A DNA stretch of 44,323 bases, from the NCBI GenBank assembly GCA_028703105.1, contig JAQVNN010000012.1:1-44323 (forward strand), in the 5' to 3' direction. Below, piece after piece: positions 29,235-36,316 of this stretch. Source of the DNA: Paludibacter sp. Lineage in GTDB: Bacteria > Bacteroidota > Bacteroidia > Bacteroidales > Paludibacteraceae. Made by a program: the position numbers and the translations under genes. The notes beneath the pieces are model-generated. The model had not been told where the DNA came from, searched no databases, and saw nothing but the letters and a program-made list of their open reading frames with translations. Every line of letters begins with the position of its first letter. Positions within the stretch are counted from its first letter, which is position 1.

Positions 29235-31841
29235 TTATTGTGCTGAAGAACTATTTTCCGGCTCTTTTGATTCATTGTTCGATAAGTGATTATTTGTTTT
29301 TGAAACCATCCCTGATACCGTTTTTAGCAAGTCATCACGTCTGACATCGCCTTTTTGAATTAACTGGTAAATATGGTTTTGCCGGAGGAATTTCAGCTCT
29401 TCTTTGGTAATGTGTTTGGCTGATAGAATAAGTACCGGTATGTGCATGCTACGTTCATTATTCCGGATAATTTCCAGTACACCAAAACCATCTATACCTG
29501 GCATCATCAAGTCAAGTATAATGGCATCAGGAATGATGTGGTTCATGGTTTCAATGCCTTCGTTGCCATTTCGTGCAACAACAACCATGTATCCACTTTC
29601 TTCCAGAAAGTCTTTGATTTGAATTACAGCAGATTCATTGTCTTCAATTAAGAGGATAGTCGTTGATTCATTAACCGGAAGCTGTGTATGCAAATCATCT
29701 AATGTGATGTTTTCTTCAAATGTTTTGTTGTCTTCCAATTCATCCGTGTTGTATAACGGGAGGGTAAGTGTAAAAGAAGAACCTTTGCCAGGCTTACTTT
29801 CTACTGAAATAGAGCCGCCTAGCAAGTTAGCGTATTTTTTGGCAATCGATAATCCAAGTCCTGTTCCACCAAACCTGCGGGAGGTGCTTTCGTCTGCTTG
29901 TCTGAATTCTTCAAAAATATGTGATAGCTGTTCTTCTTCTATTCCAATTCCTGTATCTGTGACTGTTACGGACACTTCATCAATTGATTTTTTTAACTGA
30001 ACAGAGATTTCTCCTGTTTCAGTAAATTTCACCGCGTTTCCGATCAGGTTTTGTAAAATATGTCTGATTTTCGTTTCATCACTGGTTATGCGGGTTTCAC
30101 AATCACCTCTTACCTCGTTGATTCGGATGTTTTTTTCCACTGTTTGCGGGAGGATTAAGGAAATTGTTTCGTTCACACAGTCGCACAAGTTAAATTCAGT
30201 AAGCTCAATTTCTTCTCTCCCTGATTCAATCCTGGCGATATCGAGTATGTTGTTAATCAACGCAAGTAAATTTTTTCCATTCCGTTCAATCACTTCCAGG
30301 TAACTGTATTCTTCTTCCGGAATTTGGTTTGCAAGTTTCCGGTTCAGCACGCCCGAAAGTGCAATCACAGAATTAAGTGGCGTTCTGAGTTCGTGACTCA
30401 TGTTTGACAGGAAACTCGTTTTTAGGTTGTTTGCTTGACGAAGCATCTTTTTTTGAATTTCCAGTTCACGGTTTTGTTCGGTAAGTTCAGCAGATTGTAT
30501 GGATAGTTCTCTTTTTTGTTCTTCGAGCTCGTGGTTTTGTGTAGCAAGCGATTCGGAGAATAATTTGATTTTTTCGTATGTGAGGATTTTATCCACTCTT
30601 GCACAATATGTCAGGTGAATCTTTTTGATTAGCTGAATTGCCTGGTCGCTATATGGATGAATGTTGGCTAATGAGATGATGGCAATAATATCGTTTCCGG
30701 ATAAGATGGGAATGGTAATAATCTCTTTTGGAATAACATTTCCTCCGGTTGTTTTAAAGATATAACGGGTATCTTCGGGAATGTTTTTGATGTGCTGAAT
30801 ACGTTTCAGCGCAATGACGTTCCCGAATTCACCTTCCAGGTACGTCGCTGAAAAGGATTTGCGTGCTCTTTCGGCTAAACCAATGGATACGAAATGATTA
30901 AACGCTGTTTTATCTTCATTCAGCAAATATACAGCTGCCATTTCCGACTTAGTATCTTCCATCAGGATTTGCAGTGTAACCCTGAAAAATTCTTTTACAT
31001 CATCTTCTATCAGCATCATGTCTGCAAGTAAAGCAGTTTTGACATTCAAATCAGCCGTGATTTGAATATTCTCGGCGAGGGTGTTGAATGATTTGGCCAA
31101 TTCGCCAATTTCATTCTTCGATTCAAAAGTACACCGTGCAAGCATGTCTCCCTGATCGAAACGCCGGGTGATTTTTGTCAGTTGTACCAACGGTTTCCTG
31201 ATATTTTGCAGTAAGCTAAGATATACAATTAACGTGAAAAGAATGAGTACGAAAAATAAAATGATCAGCTCCTTAAGCATCAAATCTTTGATTTTTTCTG
31301 ATTTAGCATAAATAAAATCGCTGTGTTTTTTTGAAAAATCATCAATAAATTCCACTTTTTTCAGTAATTCTTCTCTGAGTTTTCCAATAGCTCCTGTTGT
31401 AGAAATACTTTCTTTTACAGAATCCAGTCTCTTTTCTGTTGTTAAGCGGATGTTTATTTTACGAGCAGTTTCCCAGGCAATAAATGCTTTTCGTGCTGCT
31501 TCAACATCTGCTTCGGGTCCGGGATACAACTGTCCAATGATGTTAAACTGGTGCAGGATGTCGGCCGCTTTTTCTTCGATGAATTGCAGTGCATCCCTTT
31601 CTTCGAAGGCGTTGGTGGCAAACATCAAGTCATTCGTTCCCAGGCGCATTAGGTGAATGTCGGTGGTTAAAATGCCGATAGCTCTCCGTACTTGTAAAGT
31701 GTGTGTATATATGCTATGGGTTTGTTCCCGTATTTGTCTGTTTTGACTGTAGGTAATCATGCCTATACATGATGCTAGTACTAATATTGTGGCAAAACCG
31801 AGCAAAAGTTGTGTGCCTATTTTTAGATTTTTGATTCTCAT
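29235..31841 (-). CDS. Membrane-bound hybrid histidine kinase (four-helix sensor-HAMP-GAF-HK-REC)
   Basis: An 868-residue protein with a chemoreceptor-like front end. TM1 is about 8-30, an all-helical periplasmic domain (about 31-188) resembles four-helix-bundle sensors, and TM2 is about 189-211. A HAMP domain (about 212-262) and a GAF domain (about 270-415) follow. A coiled coil of repeated E/Q/L-rich units (about 430-470) leads to HisKA NMSHELRTPLN (H483). The ATPase has LIGNAVKFTETG, DTGIGIEEEQL and GGTGLGLSIAKKYA. The C-terminal receiver has the aspartate in IILDLMMPGIDG, but IQKGD in place of the usual KP. It starts 22 bp after cheR. It is the only kinase here with a full periplasmic sensor. 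Confidence 0.93.
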   Translation of the reverse strand: MRIKNLKIGTQLLLGFATILVLASCIGMITYSQNRQIREQTHSIYTHTLQVRRAIGILTTDIHLMRLGTNDLMFATNAFEERDALQFIEEKAADILHQFNIIGQLYPGPEADVEAARKAFIAWETARKINIRLTTEKRLDSVKESISTTGAIGKLREELLKKVEFIDDFSKKHSDFIYAKSEKIKDLMLKELIILFFVLILFTLIVYLSLLQNIRKPLVQLTKITRRFDQGDMLARCTFESKNEIGELAKSFNTLAENIQITADLNVKTALLADMMLIEDDVKEFFRVTLQILMEDTKSEMAAVYLLNEDKTAFNHFVSIGLAERARKSFSATYLEGEFGNVIALKRIQHIKNIPEDTRYIFKTTGGNVIPKEIITIPILSGNDIIAIISLANIHPYSDQAIQLIKKIHLTYCARVDKILTYEKIKLFSESLATQNHELEEQKRELSIQSAELTEQNRELEIQKKMLRQANNLKTSFLSNMSHELRTPLNSVIALSGVLNRKLANQIPEEEYSYLEVIERNGKNLLALINNILDIARIESGREEIELTEFNLCDCVNETISLILPQTVEKNIRINEVRGDCETRITSDETKIRHILQNLIGNAVKFTETGEISVQLKKSIDEVSVTVTDTGIGIEEEQLSHIFEEFRQADESTSRRFGGTGLGLSIAKKYANLLGGSISVESKPGKGSSFTLTLPLYNTDELEDNKTFEENITLDDLHTQLPVNESTTILLIEDNESAVIQIKDFLEESGYMVVVARNGNEGIETMNHIIPDAIILDLMMPGIDGFGVLEIIRNNERSMHIPVLILSAKHITKEELKFLRQNHIYQLIQKGDVRRDDLLKTVSGMVSKTNNHLSNNESKEPENSSSAQ

Positions 31842-31863
31842 GTTTTCTATGTGTGTTTGTCTT

Positions 31864-32688
31864 TTAATATTTTCGAAAAATGGCTGATTGTGGATATATT
31901 TCTTTAAAATGATGTTTCATCAAAATATCTCTTTCTGTCTCACCGGTTATCAGAAAGCCTTTTTCTGTCATGACGGCTTCAATCTTATCCAGTATTATTT
32001 TCCGGAATTTTTCTTTGTAATAAAAAAGCAGGTTTACACAAAAAATTATATCAAAATGCCCGAAAATACTTGCAGGTGGACAGCAATATTGTTTGTTGAA
32101 CAAATCAAAAACCGAAAAGCTGATTTTTTCTTTTAATTCCTGTTTAATGTGATAAGTGTTATTATATTTGACAAACCACTTATCTAGTTGATATAAGCTG
32201 ATATTATCTAAAGCATGTCGTGCATATTGTCCTTTTAGGGCGAGCTTAACTTGTTCTTCATCTTTGTCGGTTCCAAATATCAGACAGTTACATTTGCTGT
32301 CATTACAAACTTTTTGTTCTTCTATCAGCATCGCGATGCTATAAGCCTCTTGCCCGGCAGCACAAGCCGCCGACCAAATTCGTAGGTCTTTAGACTGGTT
32401 ATTTTTTGTCTCCGCAATCAATTCCGGGAGTACAATTTTTTCTAAGGTGTAAAATGTGAGAGGATTACGAAAAAAAGAGCTGTATCCAATTTGCAAACTA
32501 TCATAAAAAGTCATTCTCTCCAGTTCGCTGTCTTCGAGTAATTCAAGATAATCTTCAAAAGAAGAGCATCCGGTTGCAGCACATCTCCTTTTAGCTGAGT
32601 TGATTAAAAAAGTTTCATCATATCGTGAAATATTCATTTCATCGTGATTAATAAAAATGTCGTTGATATGATAGGCGTGATTATTCAT
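31864..32688 (-). CDS. CheR-like protein methyltransferase
   Basis: CheR enzymes methylate glutamates of chemoreceptors using S-adenosylmethionine. The 274-residue protein has the CheR N-terminal helices, then GYSSFFRNPLTF, which contains the FFR segment of the family. The SAM site is WSAACAAGQEAYSIAM (105-120), followed by FGTDKDEEQVKLALKGQY (138-155). The late motif is FDIIFCVNLLFYY (212-224) where canonical CheR has FCRNVLIYF; the arginine is replaced by valine. No CheB and no methyl-accepting receptor is in the window. Placed between a receiver and a chemoreceptor-like kinase, it may modify that kinase or act as an adaptor. Confidence 0.88.
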   Translation of the reverse strand: MNNHAYHINDIFINHDEMNISRYDETFLINSAKRRCAATGCSSFEDYLELLEDSELERMTFYDSLQIGYSSFFRNPLTFYTLEKIVLPELIAETKNNQSKDLRIWSAACAAGQEAYSIAMLIEEQKVCNDSKCNCLIFGTDKDEEQVKLALKGQYARHALDNISLYQLDKWFVKYNNTYHIKQELKEKISFSVFDLFNKQYCCPPASIFGHFDIIFCVNLLFYYKEKFRKIILDKIEAVMTEKGFLITGETERDILMKHHFKEIYPQSAIFRKY

Positions 32689-32732
32689 GTTCAGTTATTC
32701 AAGAATAAAATGATGTGTTTCAATTGAATCAA

Positions 32733-33134
32733 TTAGTTGGCATTTTTCTCATCACATCCATCAGAAAATTCAGCTATGGTATCTTCTATTTCCCTGGATA
32801 TTTCTTGTATGTTGAATGGCTTTCTGAAATACCTTCGGATAATTCCCTGACTAAGTGCCTCCTGAATTTCATCGCATATTTCAAAACCGGTTAAGATAAA
32901 ATAAGCTATTTCAGGGGCAATCAATCTTGCTTTTCGGATGAATTCCATTCCATTCATTACCGGCATTTTCATGTCAGTGACAACTATTTTAATGTATTTG
33001 TCTTCAGCAATATACTGAAGTCCTGTGAATGCATTTTCTGCTGTGAGTACATGGTACTTTTTCTCAAGGTTGGCTTGAAAAAGCATTAAATTAATGGCCT
33101 CATCGTCAACATATAATATTTTTACTTTTCTCAT
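32733..33134 (-). CDS. Single-domain response regulator
   Basis: A 133-residue receiver with D10/D11 (YVDDEAIN), phosphoacceptor D54 (VVTDMKMPVMNG), T82 (FILTGF) and K105 (FRKPFN). Only a short C-terminal tail follows, so it has no output domain. The VVTDMKMP pattern is the type often seen in receivers that work with HEINNP kinases. It starts 1 bp after the stop of such a kinase, so the two are probably cognate and coupled. It could hand phosphate on to the downstream kinases or to the CheR protein. Confidence 0.92.
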   Translation of the reverse strand: MRKVKILYVDDEAINLMLFQANLEKKYHVLTAENAFTGLQYIAEDKYIKIVVTDMKMPVMNGMEFIRKARLIAPEIAYFILTGFEICDEIQEALSQGIIRRYFRKPFNIQEISREIEDTIAEFSDGCDEKNAN

Positions 33135-33135
33135 A

Positions 33136-34230
33136 TTATTTAAATTTAGCCGGTAAAATAATAGTTACTGAAGTCCCCTTTTTTATAGTTGATTGAAATT
33201 TGATTGTGCCTTTGTGTGCCTGAATGATGTTGTAAGTAATTGATAACCCAAGTCCGGTTCCTTTCCCGGGTTCTTTGGTTGTGAAGAATGGATCAGTGAT
33301 TTTTGAAAGTTTATCTTTACTGATACCGCACCCTGTGTCAGTAATAGTTATCACTGCATTGTTGTTTGTTATTCCGGTTGTAATTGTTATTGAACCTTTT
33401 TCTTCAACAGCATGGTATGCGTTGACAATAAGGTTGATAAAAACCTGATGAAGTTTTCCGACATTACCGGGAATTATGATTGGGGTATCGGAAAAATGTT
33501 TTTTTATTTCGATAGAGCCTTTTAATTCGCCTTTGGTGATGAGCAGCGAATTATTGATAATAGCATGTAAATCGCAAGGTTCACGGTAATTCTCACTGGC
33601 GCGGCTCATCTGGTTTAGTCCCGTCATGATGGAAGTTGCCCTCTCAATGCCGGTTTTGATACTATTCAGATACAACTCTACTTTTTCATCCCTGATATTT
33701 TCATCCCTGATATAGTCTTGAAGTCCGGTAAGTCCGCCCAGTATAAAATTAAGTGGATTGTTGATTTCATGGGAAATACCTGCCGTCAGGATACCCAGGG
33801 ATGCCATCTTTTCAATTTGGATAAGCTGAAACTGGGTTTCTTTTAATACTTTTAGCGTTTTTTTTAGCTCTGCATTTTTCTTGTTAATGATTTTATTTTT
33901 TTCATTCAGCTTTGAGTTGGTGTTACTGAGTGCTTCAATGGCCTCGTCCAGATTCTTTGTTTTTTCCTGAATTAATTCTACCAGATTGTTTTTGTGTTTT
34001 TCCAGTTCACTCTCTGTGTTGCGAAGTTTAGTTAGGTGCTTGCTGATGAAAAAATAGAAAAAAATTGCCGTTATGATGACGTAAAAAAACCCCTTCAAAG
34101 TTTGAAGCCTGGTTAAAGAGTTTATATCCCAAAATATGATTCCAAGAACTTTATCTGAAAATAAAATCCAGATTAATCCTAAAATCAAATAGAGGACTGT
34201 GATTCTATGTTCGAATTTAAGGTTTTTCAT
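33136..34230 (-). CDS. Two-transmembrane sensor histidine kinase, NtrB-like core
   Basis: A 364-residue kinase. I start it at the ATG at 34230; a six-codon extension would need GTG. TM1 is about 11-33 (LYLILGLIWILFSDKVLG) and TM2 about 44-62. The very short loop between them leaves little room for a periplasmic sensor. A long coiled coil (about 66-140) leads to GISHEINNPLN with H154. The ATPase has VFINLIVNAYHAVEEKG, DTGCGISKDKL and GKGTGLGLSITYNII. It is the first gene of the seven-gene signalling operon and begins 44 bp after the 3' end of tRNA-Lys on the same strand. Confidence 0.92.
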   Translation of the reverse strand: MKNLKFEHRITVLYLILGLIWILFSDKVLGIIFWDINSLTRLQTLKGFFYVIITAIFFYFFISKHLTKLRNTESELEKHKNNLVELIQEKTKNLDEAIEALSNTNSKLNEKNKIINKKNAELKKTLKVLKETQFQLIQIEKMASLGILTAGISHEINNPLNFILGGLTGLQDYIRDENIRDEKVELYLNSIKTGIERATSIMTGLNQMSRASENYREPCDLHAIINNSLLITKGELKGSIEIKKHFSDTPIIIPGNVGKLHQVFINLIVNAYHAVEEKGSITITTGITNNNAVITITDTGCGISKDKLSKITDPFFTTKEPGKGTGLGLSITYNIIQAHKGTIKFQSTIKKGTSVTIILPAKFK

Positions 34231-34274
34231 ACGCAGGGTAGGATGCACTTATCTAATTATTACCATTACCCTTG

Positions 34275-34347
34275 TGACCCCGGTGGGGTTCGAACCCACG
34301 ACCCACAGATTAAGAGTCTGTTGCTCTACCAGCTGAGCTACGAAGTC
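34275..34347 (-). tRNA. tRNA-Lys (anticodon CTT)
   Basis: On the minus strand a 73-nt cloverleaf is visible. The acceptor is GACTTCG with CGGGGTC (two T-G pairs), the D arm is GCTCAGCTGGTAGAGC, and the anticodon stem ACAGA/TCTGT holds loop CTCTTAA. The anticodon CTT corresponds to 34312-34314, and the T arm has GGTTCGAACCCC. The discriminator is A and no CCA is encoded. It reads AAG codons. It is the nearest upstream transcription unit to the signalling operon. Confidence 0.96.
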
Positions 34348-34387
34348 AGTACATACAATAATTATTGTCGCCGTTAATTTTGCGATG

Positions 34388-34395
34388 CAAAGTTA
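34388..34395 (-). promoter_or_regulatory. -7 box (TAACTTTG) of tRNA-Lys
   Basis: The minus strand reads TAACTTTG, an exact TAnnTTTG match, about 40 bp before the tRNA. It is the only box of this type upstream of the signalling operon before the tRNA. No -33 TTG is clear. Confidence 0.5.
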
Positions 34396-34404
34396 AAAAA
34401 TAAT

Positions 34405-34436
34405 TTGATTTTTTTCCTGATTTATCCTTATTTTTG
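34405..34436 (+). promoter_or_regulatory. pabBC promoter (TTG - 21 bp - TATTTTTG)
   Basis: TTG at 34405-34407 and TATTTTTG at 34429-34436 have the right spacing for a Bacteroidota promoter. The -7 box ends 16 bp before the ATG at 34453. This supports that start over an upstream in-frame TTG, which overlaps the promoter itself. Confidence 0.6.
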
Positions 34437-34452
34437 CATCTTTATTGTTTTT

Positions 34453-35445
34453 ATGCCAGAAAAGTGTTTTCCATATAAAATATTAGCTGCGGACGAAATT
34501 AAAAGCAGCATGAATGAACTGGGTGGCTCTGCTTTGCCTTTTTTGTTTATCATCAATTATGCTGCTGATGCCGGATTTGTTGTTAAAAACGAAGAGCTTG
34601 ATGATAGGTTTGTAAGGTTTTTTTTTCATCATTTCCCTTCAGATAAAAGGGTAATACCTGATTTTTTATGGCAGACTTATCCGGTGAGTAAAGCATCTTA
34701 TGGTGAAAAATTTAACCATGTAAAAAATCAAATTCACTTAGGGAACTCTTTTTTGATTAATTTGACTCAGCCTACCCGAATTTCTACTAATTTGTCGCTG
34801 GAAGAAATTTATAATATAGCTTCAGCTCCTTATAAGTTATGGCTGAAGGACAGGTTTCTGGTACTGTCGCCCGAGACATTCATTCAAATACACAAAGGGG
34901 AAATTAAGACTTTCCCCATGAAAGGAACTATTGATGCCACGCTTCCTGATGCGGAAAGGAAAATCCTGCAGGATGAAAAGGAAATGGCCGAGCATGCGAC
35001 GATTGTGGATTTGTTGCGCAATGACTTGAGCATGGTGGCGGAAAATGTGCGTGTCACACGTTACCGCTACGTAGAAAGAATCAATACGATACAAAAAGAT
35101 TTGTTGCAGGTGAGCTCTGAAATTACGGGACGGTTACCGGAAAATTATCACGATCAACTGGGTGATATCTTATTTAAGTTGTTGCCTGCCGGATCTATTT
35201 GTGGGGCACCTAAAGCCAAAACGCTCGAGATTATCCGTCAGGCAGAAGACTATGACAGGGGTTTCTATACTGGTGTTTGCGGGTATTTCGATGGTGAAAA
35301 TCTCGATTCGGCGGTTATGATACGCTTCATGGAGCAAACGGATAATGGATTGGTTTACAAAAGCGGGGGTGGAATCACTTTTCAGAGTGAGTTGGATAAG
35401 GAGTATGAAGAATTAATACAGAAAGTGTATGTGCCGGTTTCTTGA
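34453..35445 (+). CDS. pabB: Aminodeoxychorismate synthase component I
   Basis: The enzyme aminates chorismate to 4-amino-4-deoxychorismate for folate synthesis. The 330-residue protein covers the chorismate-binding domain only, so it lacks most of the usual N-terminal region. Visible motifs are LSPETFI, FPMKGTID, HATIVDLLRNDLSMVAENV, LPAGSICGAPKAKTLEII and YKSGGGITFQSE. The lysine in MKGT distinguishes PabB from anthranilate synthase TrpE, which has alanine there. The ATG at 34453 is preferred because it follows a good promoter. It overlaps pabC by 17 bp. The glutaminase subunit PabA is not in this window. Confidence 0.92.
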   Translation: MPEKCFPYKILAADEIKSSMNELGGSALPFLFIINYAADAGFVVKNEELDDRFVRFFFHHFPSDKRVIPDFLWQTYPVSKASYGEKFNHVKNQIHLGNSFLINLTQPTRISTNLSLEEIYNIASAPYKLWLKDRFLVLSPETFIQIHKGEIKTFPMKGTIDATLPDAERKILQDEKEMAEHATIVDLLRNDLSMVAENVRVTRYRYVERINTIQKDLLQVSSEITGRLPENYHDQLGDILFKLLPAGSICGAPKAKTLEIIRQAEDYDRGFYTGVCGYFDGENLDSAVMIRFMEQTDNGLVYKSGGGITFQSELDKEYEELIQKVYVPVS

Positions 35446-36028
35446 ATCAATCAAACTGAAAGATGGGGTGTTTTTTCGCCTGAAATATCATCAGGAAAGG
35501 GTGAATCATTGTTTTCAGCTGTTTTTCCCGGGAAGGGGAGTGCCTGACTTATCTTCGTTTTTACAGCAACAGGATGTGCCCAAAGCAGGTTTGTTTAAAT
35601 GCAGAATACTGTATGATGAACAGGGATTTATTCAACCGGAGATTATGCCATATCAAATGCGGACGGTTAAATCGCTGAAATTAGTGGACACAAGTTTAGA
35701 AGCTATGGCGTATAAATCAACCGATCGGTCTGTGTACGAACAGCTTTTTGCACAGCGGGGTGATTGTGACGATGTGATTTTGGTGAGAAATGGGTTGCTG
35801 ACTGATACTTCTTTTGCCAACATCGCTTTATTTGATGGTAAGCAATGGGTGACACCTCGTTTGCCAGTGTTGTACGGGACTAACAGGTCGTATCTGCTAG
35901 AGAAGGGGCTCATTGTAGAGAAAGATATTAAAGCTGAAAATTTGCATTTGTATCAGAAAATCAGGTTGTTTAATGCCCTGATTGAGTTTGGGGAAGTCGA
36001 GGTTATTTTAAACCTGTCAGGTTTTTAA
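35429..36028 (+). CDS. pabC: Aminodeoxychorismate lyase-like class IV aminotransferase
   Basis: The PLP enzyme converts aminodeoxychorismate to 4-aminobenzoate and pyruvate. The 199-residue protein is somewhat shorter than classical PabC (about 270). Class IV features are visible: FFRLKYHQERVN near the N-terminus, the PLP lysine in AYKSTDRSVYEQ, and DDVILVRNGLLTDTSFANIALF. It overlaps pabB by 17 bp, which strongly supports a PabBC pair. The last residues NLSGF and the stop codon lie inside a long palindrome (36009-36043), so the present C-terminus appears to be supplied by a repeat element. A branched-chain aminotransferase is less likely given size and context. Confidence 0.88.
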   Translation: MCRFLESIKLKDGVFFRLKYHQERVNHCFQLFFPGRGVPDLSSFLQQQDVPKAGLFKCRILYDEQGFIQPEIMPYQMRTVKSLKLVDTSLEAMAYKSTDRSVYEQLFAQRGDCDDVILVRNGLLTDTSFANIALFDGKQWVTPRLPVLYGTNRSYLLEKGLIVEKDIKAENLHLYQKIRLFNALIEFGEVEVILNLSGF

Positions 36029-36043
36029 AACCTGACAGGTTTA
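36009..36043. repeat. Long palindrome overlapping the pabC stop codon
   Basis: Bases 36009-36025 and 36027-36043 are perfectly complementary over 17 bp, built on AAACCTGTCAGG and its reverse. There is no T-run on either side, so it is not a standard terminator. It encodes the last residues of PabC (LNLSGF) and the TAA. Similar AACCTGTCAGGTT palindromes are, from memory, common as dispersed elements in Bacteroidota genomes. Confidence 0.8.
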
Positions 36044-36101
36044 AAAAGTAGAAAACTAAGATATTTTTACTTCCTTTGCAAAACTTAAATAATCATATTT
36101 T

Positions 36102-36290
36102 ATGGAAAAAAAACTACGTCGTTCGAATGACCAAATGATTGCCGGTGTGTGTGCCGGAATCGCAGAATACCTGGGGTTGGATGTTACCCTTGTCAGGGTA
36201 GGATATGTACTGCTCTCCATCCTTTCAGCCGGATTTCCCGGAACTTTATTGTATATCATCCTGTGGCTCGTTATGCCCAAAAGCTACTAA
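36102..36290 (+). CDS. PspC-domain membrane protein
   Basis: This 62-residue protein is essentially one PspC domain. RRSNDQMIAGVCAGIAEYLG (6-25) is the family signature, followed by DVTLVRVGYVLLSILSAG and a hydrophobic C-terminal segment (about 48-60, LLYIILWLVMP). It is probably inserted in the inner membrane. PspC proteins take part in envelope stress responses in some bacteria, but single-domain forms like this are not characterised. It lies 73 bp after pabC and 26 bp before uvrB. Its stop codon is part of a heptamer repeat array. Confidence 0.92.
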   Translation: MEKKLRRSNDQMIAGVCAGIAEYLGLDVTLVRVGYVLLSILSAGFPGTLLYIILWLVMPKSY

Positions 36291-36312
36291 CCACTAACCC
36301 ACTAACCACTAT
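36284..36312. repeat. CCACTAA heptamer array between the PspC gene and uvrB
   Basis: CTACTAA (36284-36290), CCACTAA (36291-36297), one extra C, CCACTAA (36299-36305) and CCACTAT (36306-36312) follow one another. The array contains the stop codon of the PspC gene and ends 4 bp before the uvrB GTG. The same units occur before icd (12461-12474). Confidence 0.72.
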
Positions 36313-36316
36313 TCAA

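Noticed and set aside
34275-34347. tRNA-Lys as an integration site of a mobile element carrying the signalling operon
   Set aside because: No integrase, no direct repeat of the tRNA 3' end and no composition change was seen across the 10-kb operon.
36149-36316. N-terminal extension of UvrB in the open frame upstream of 36317
   Set aside because: It overlaps the PspC gene in another frame, has no resemblance to UvrB, and the family starts at the GTG at 36317.
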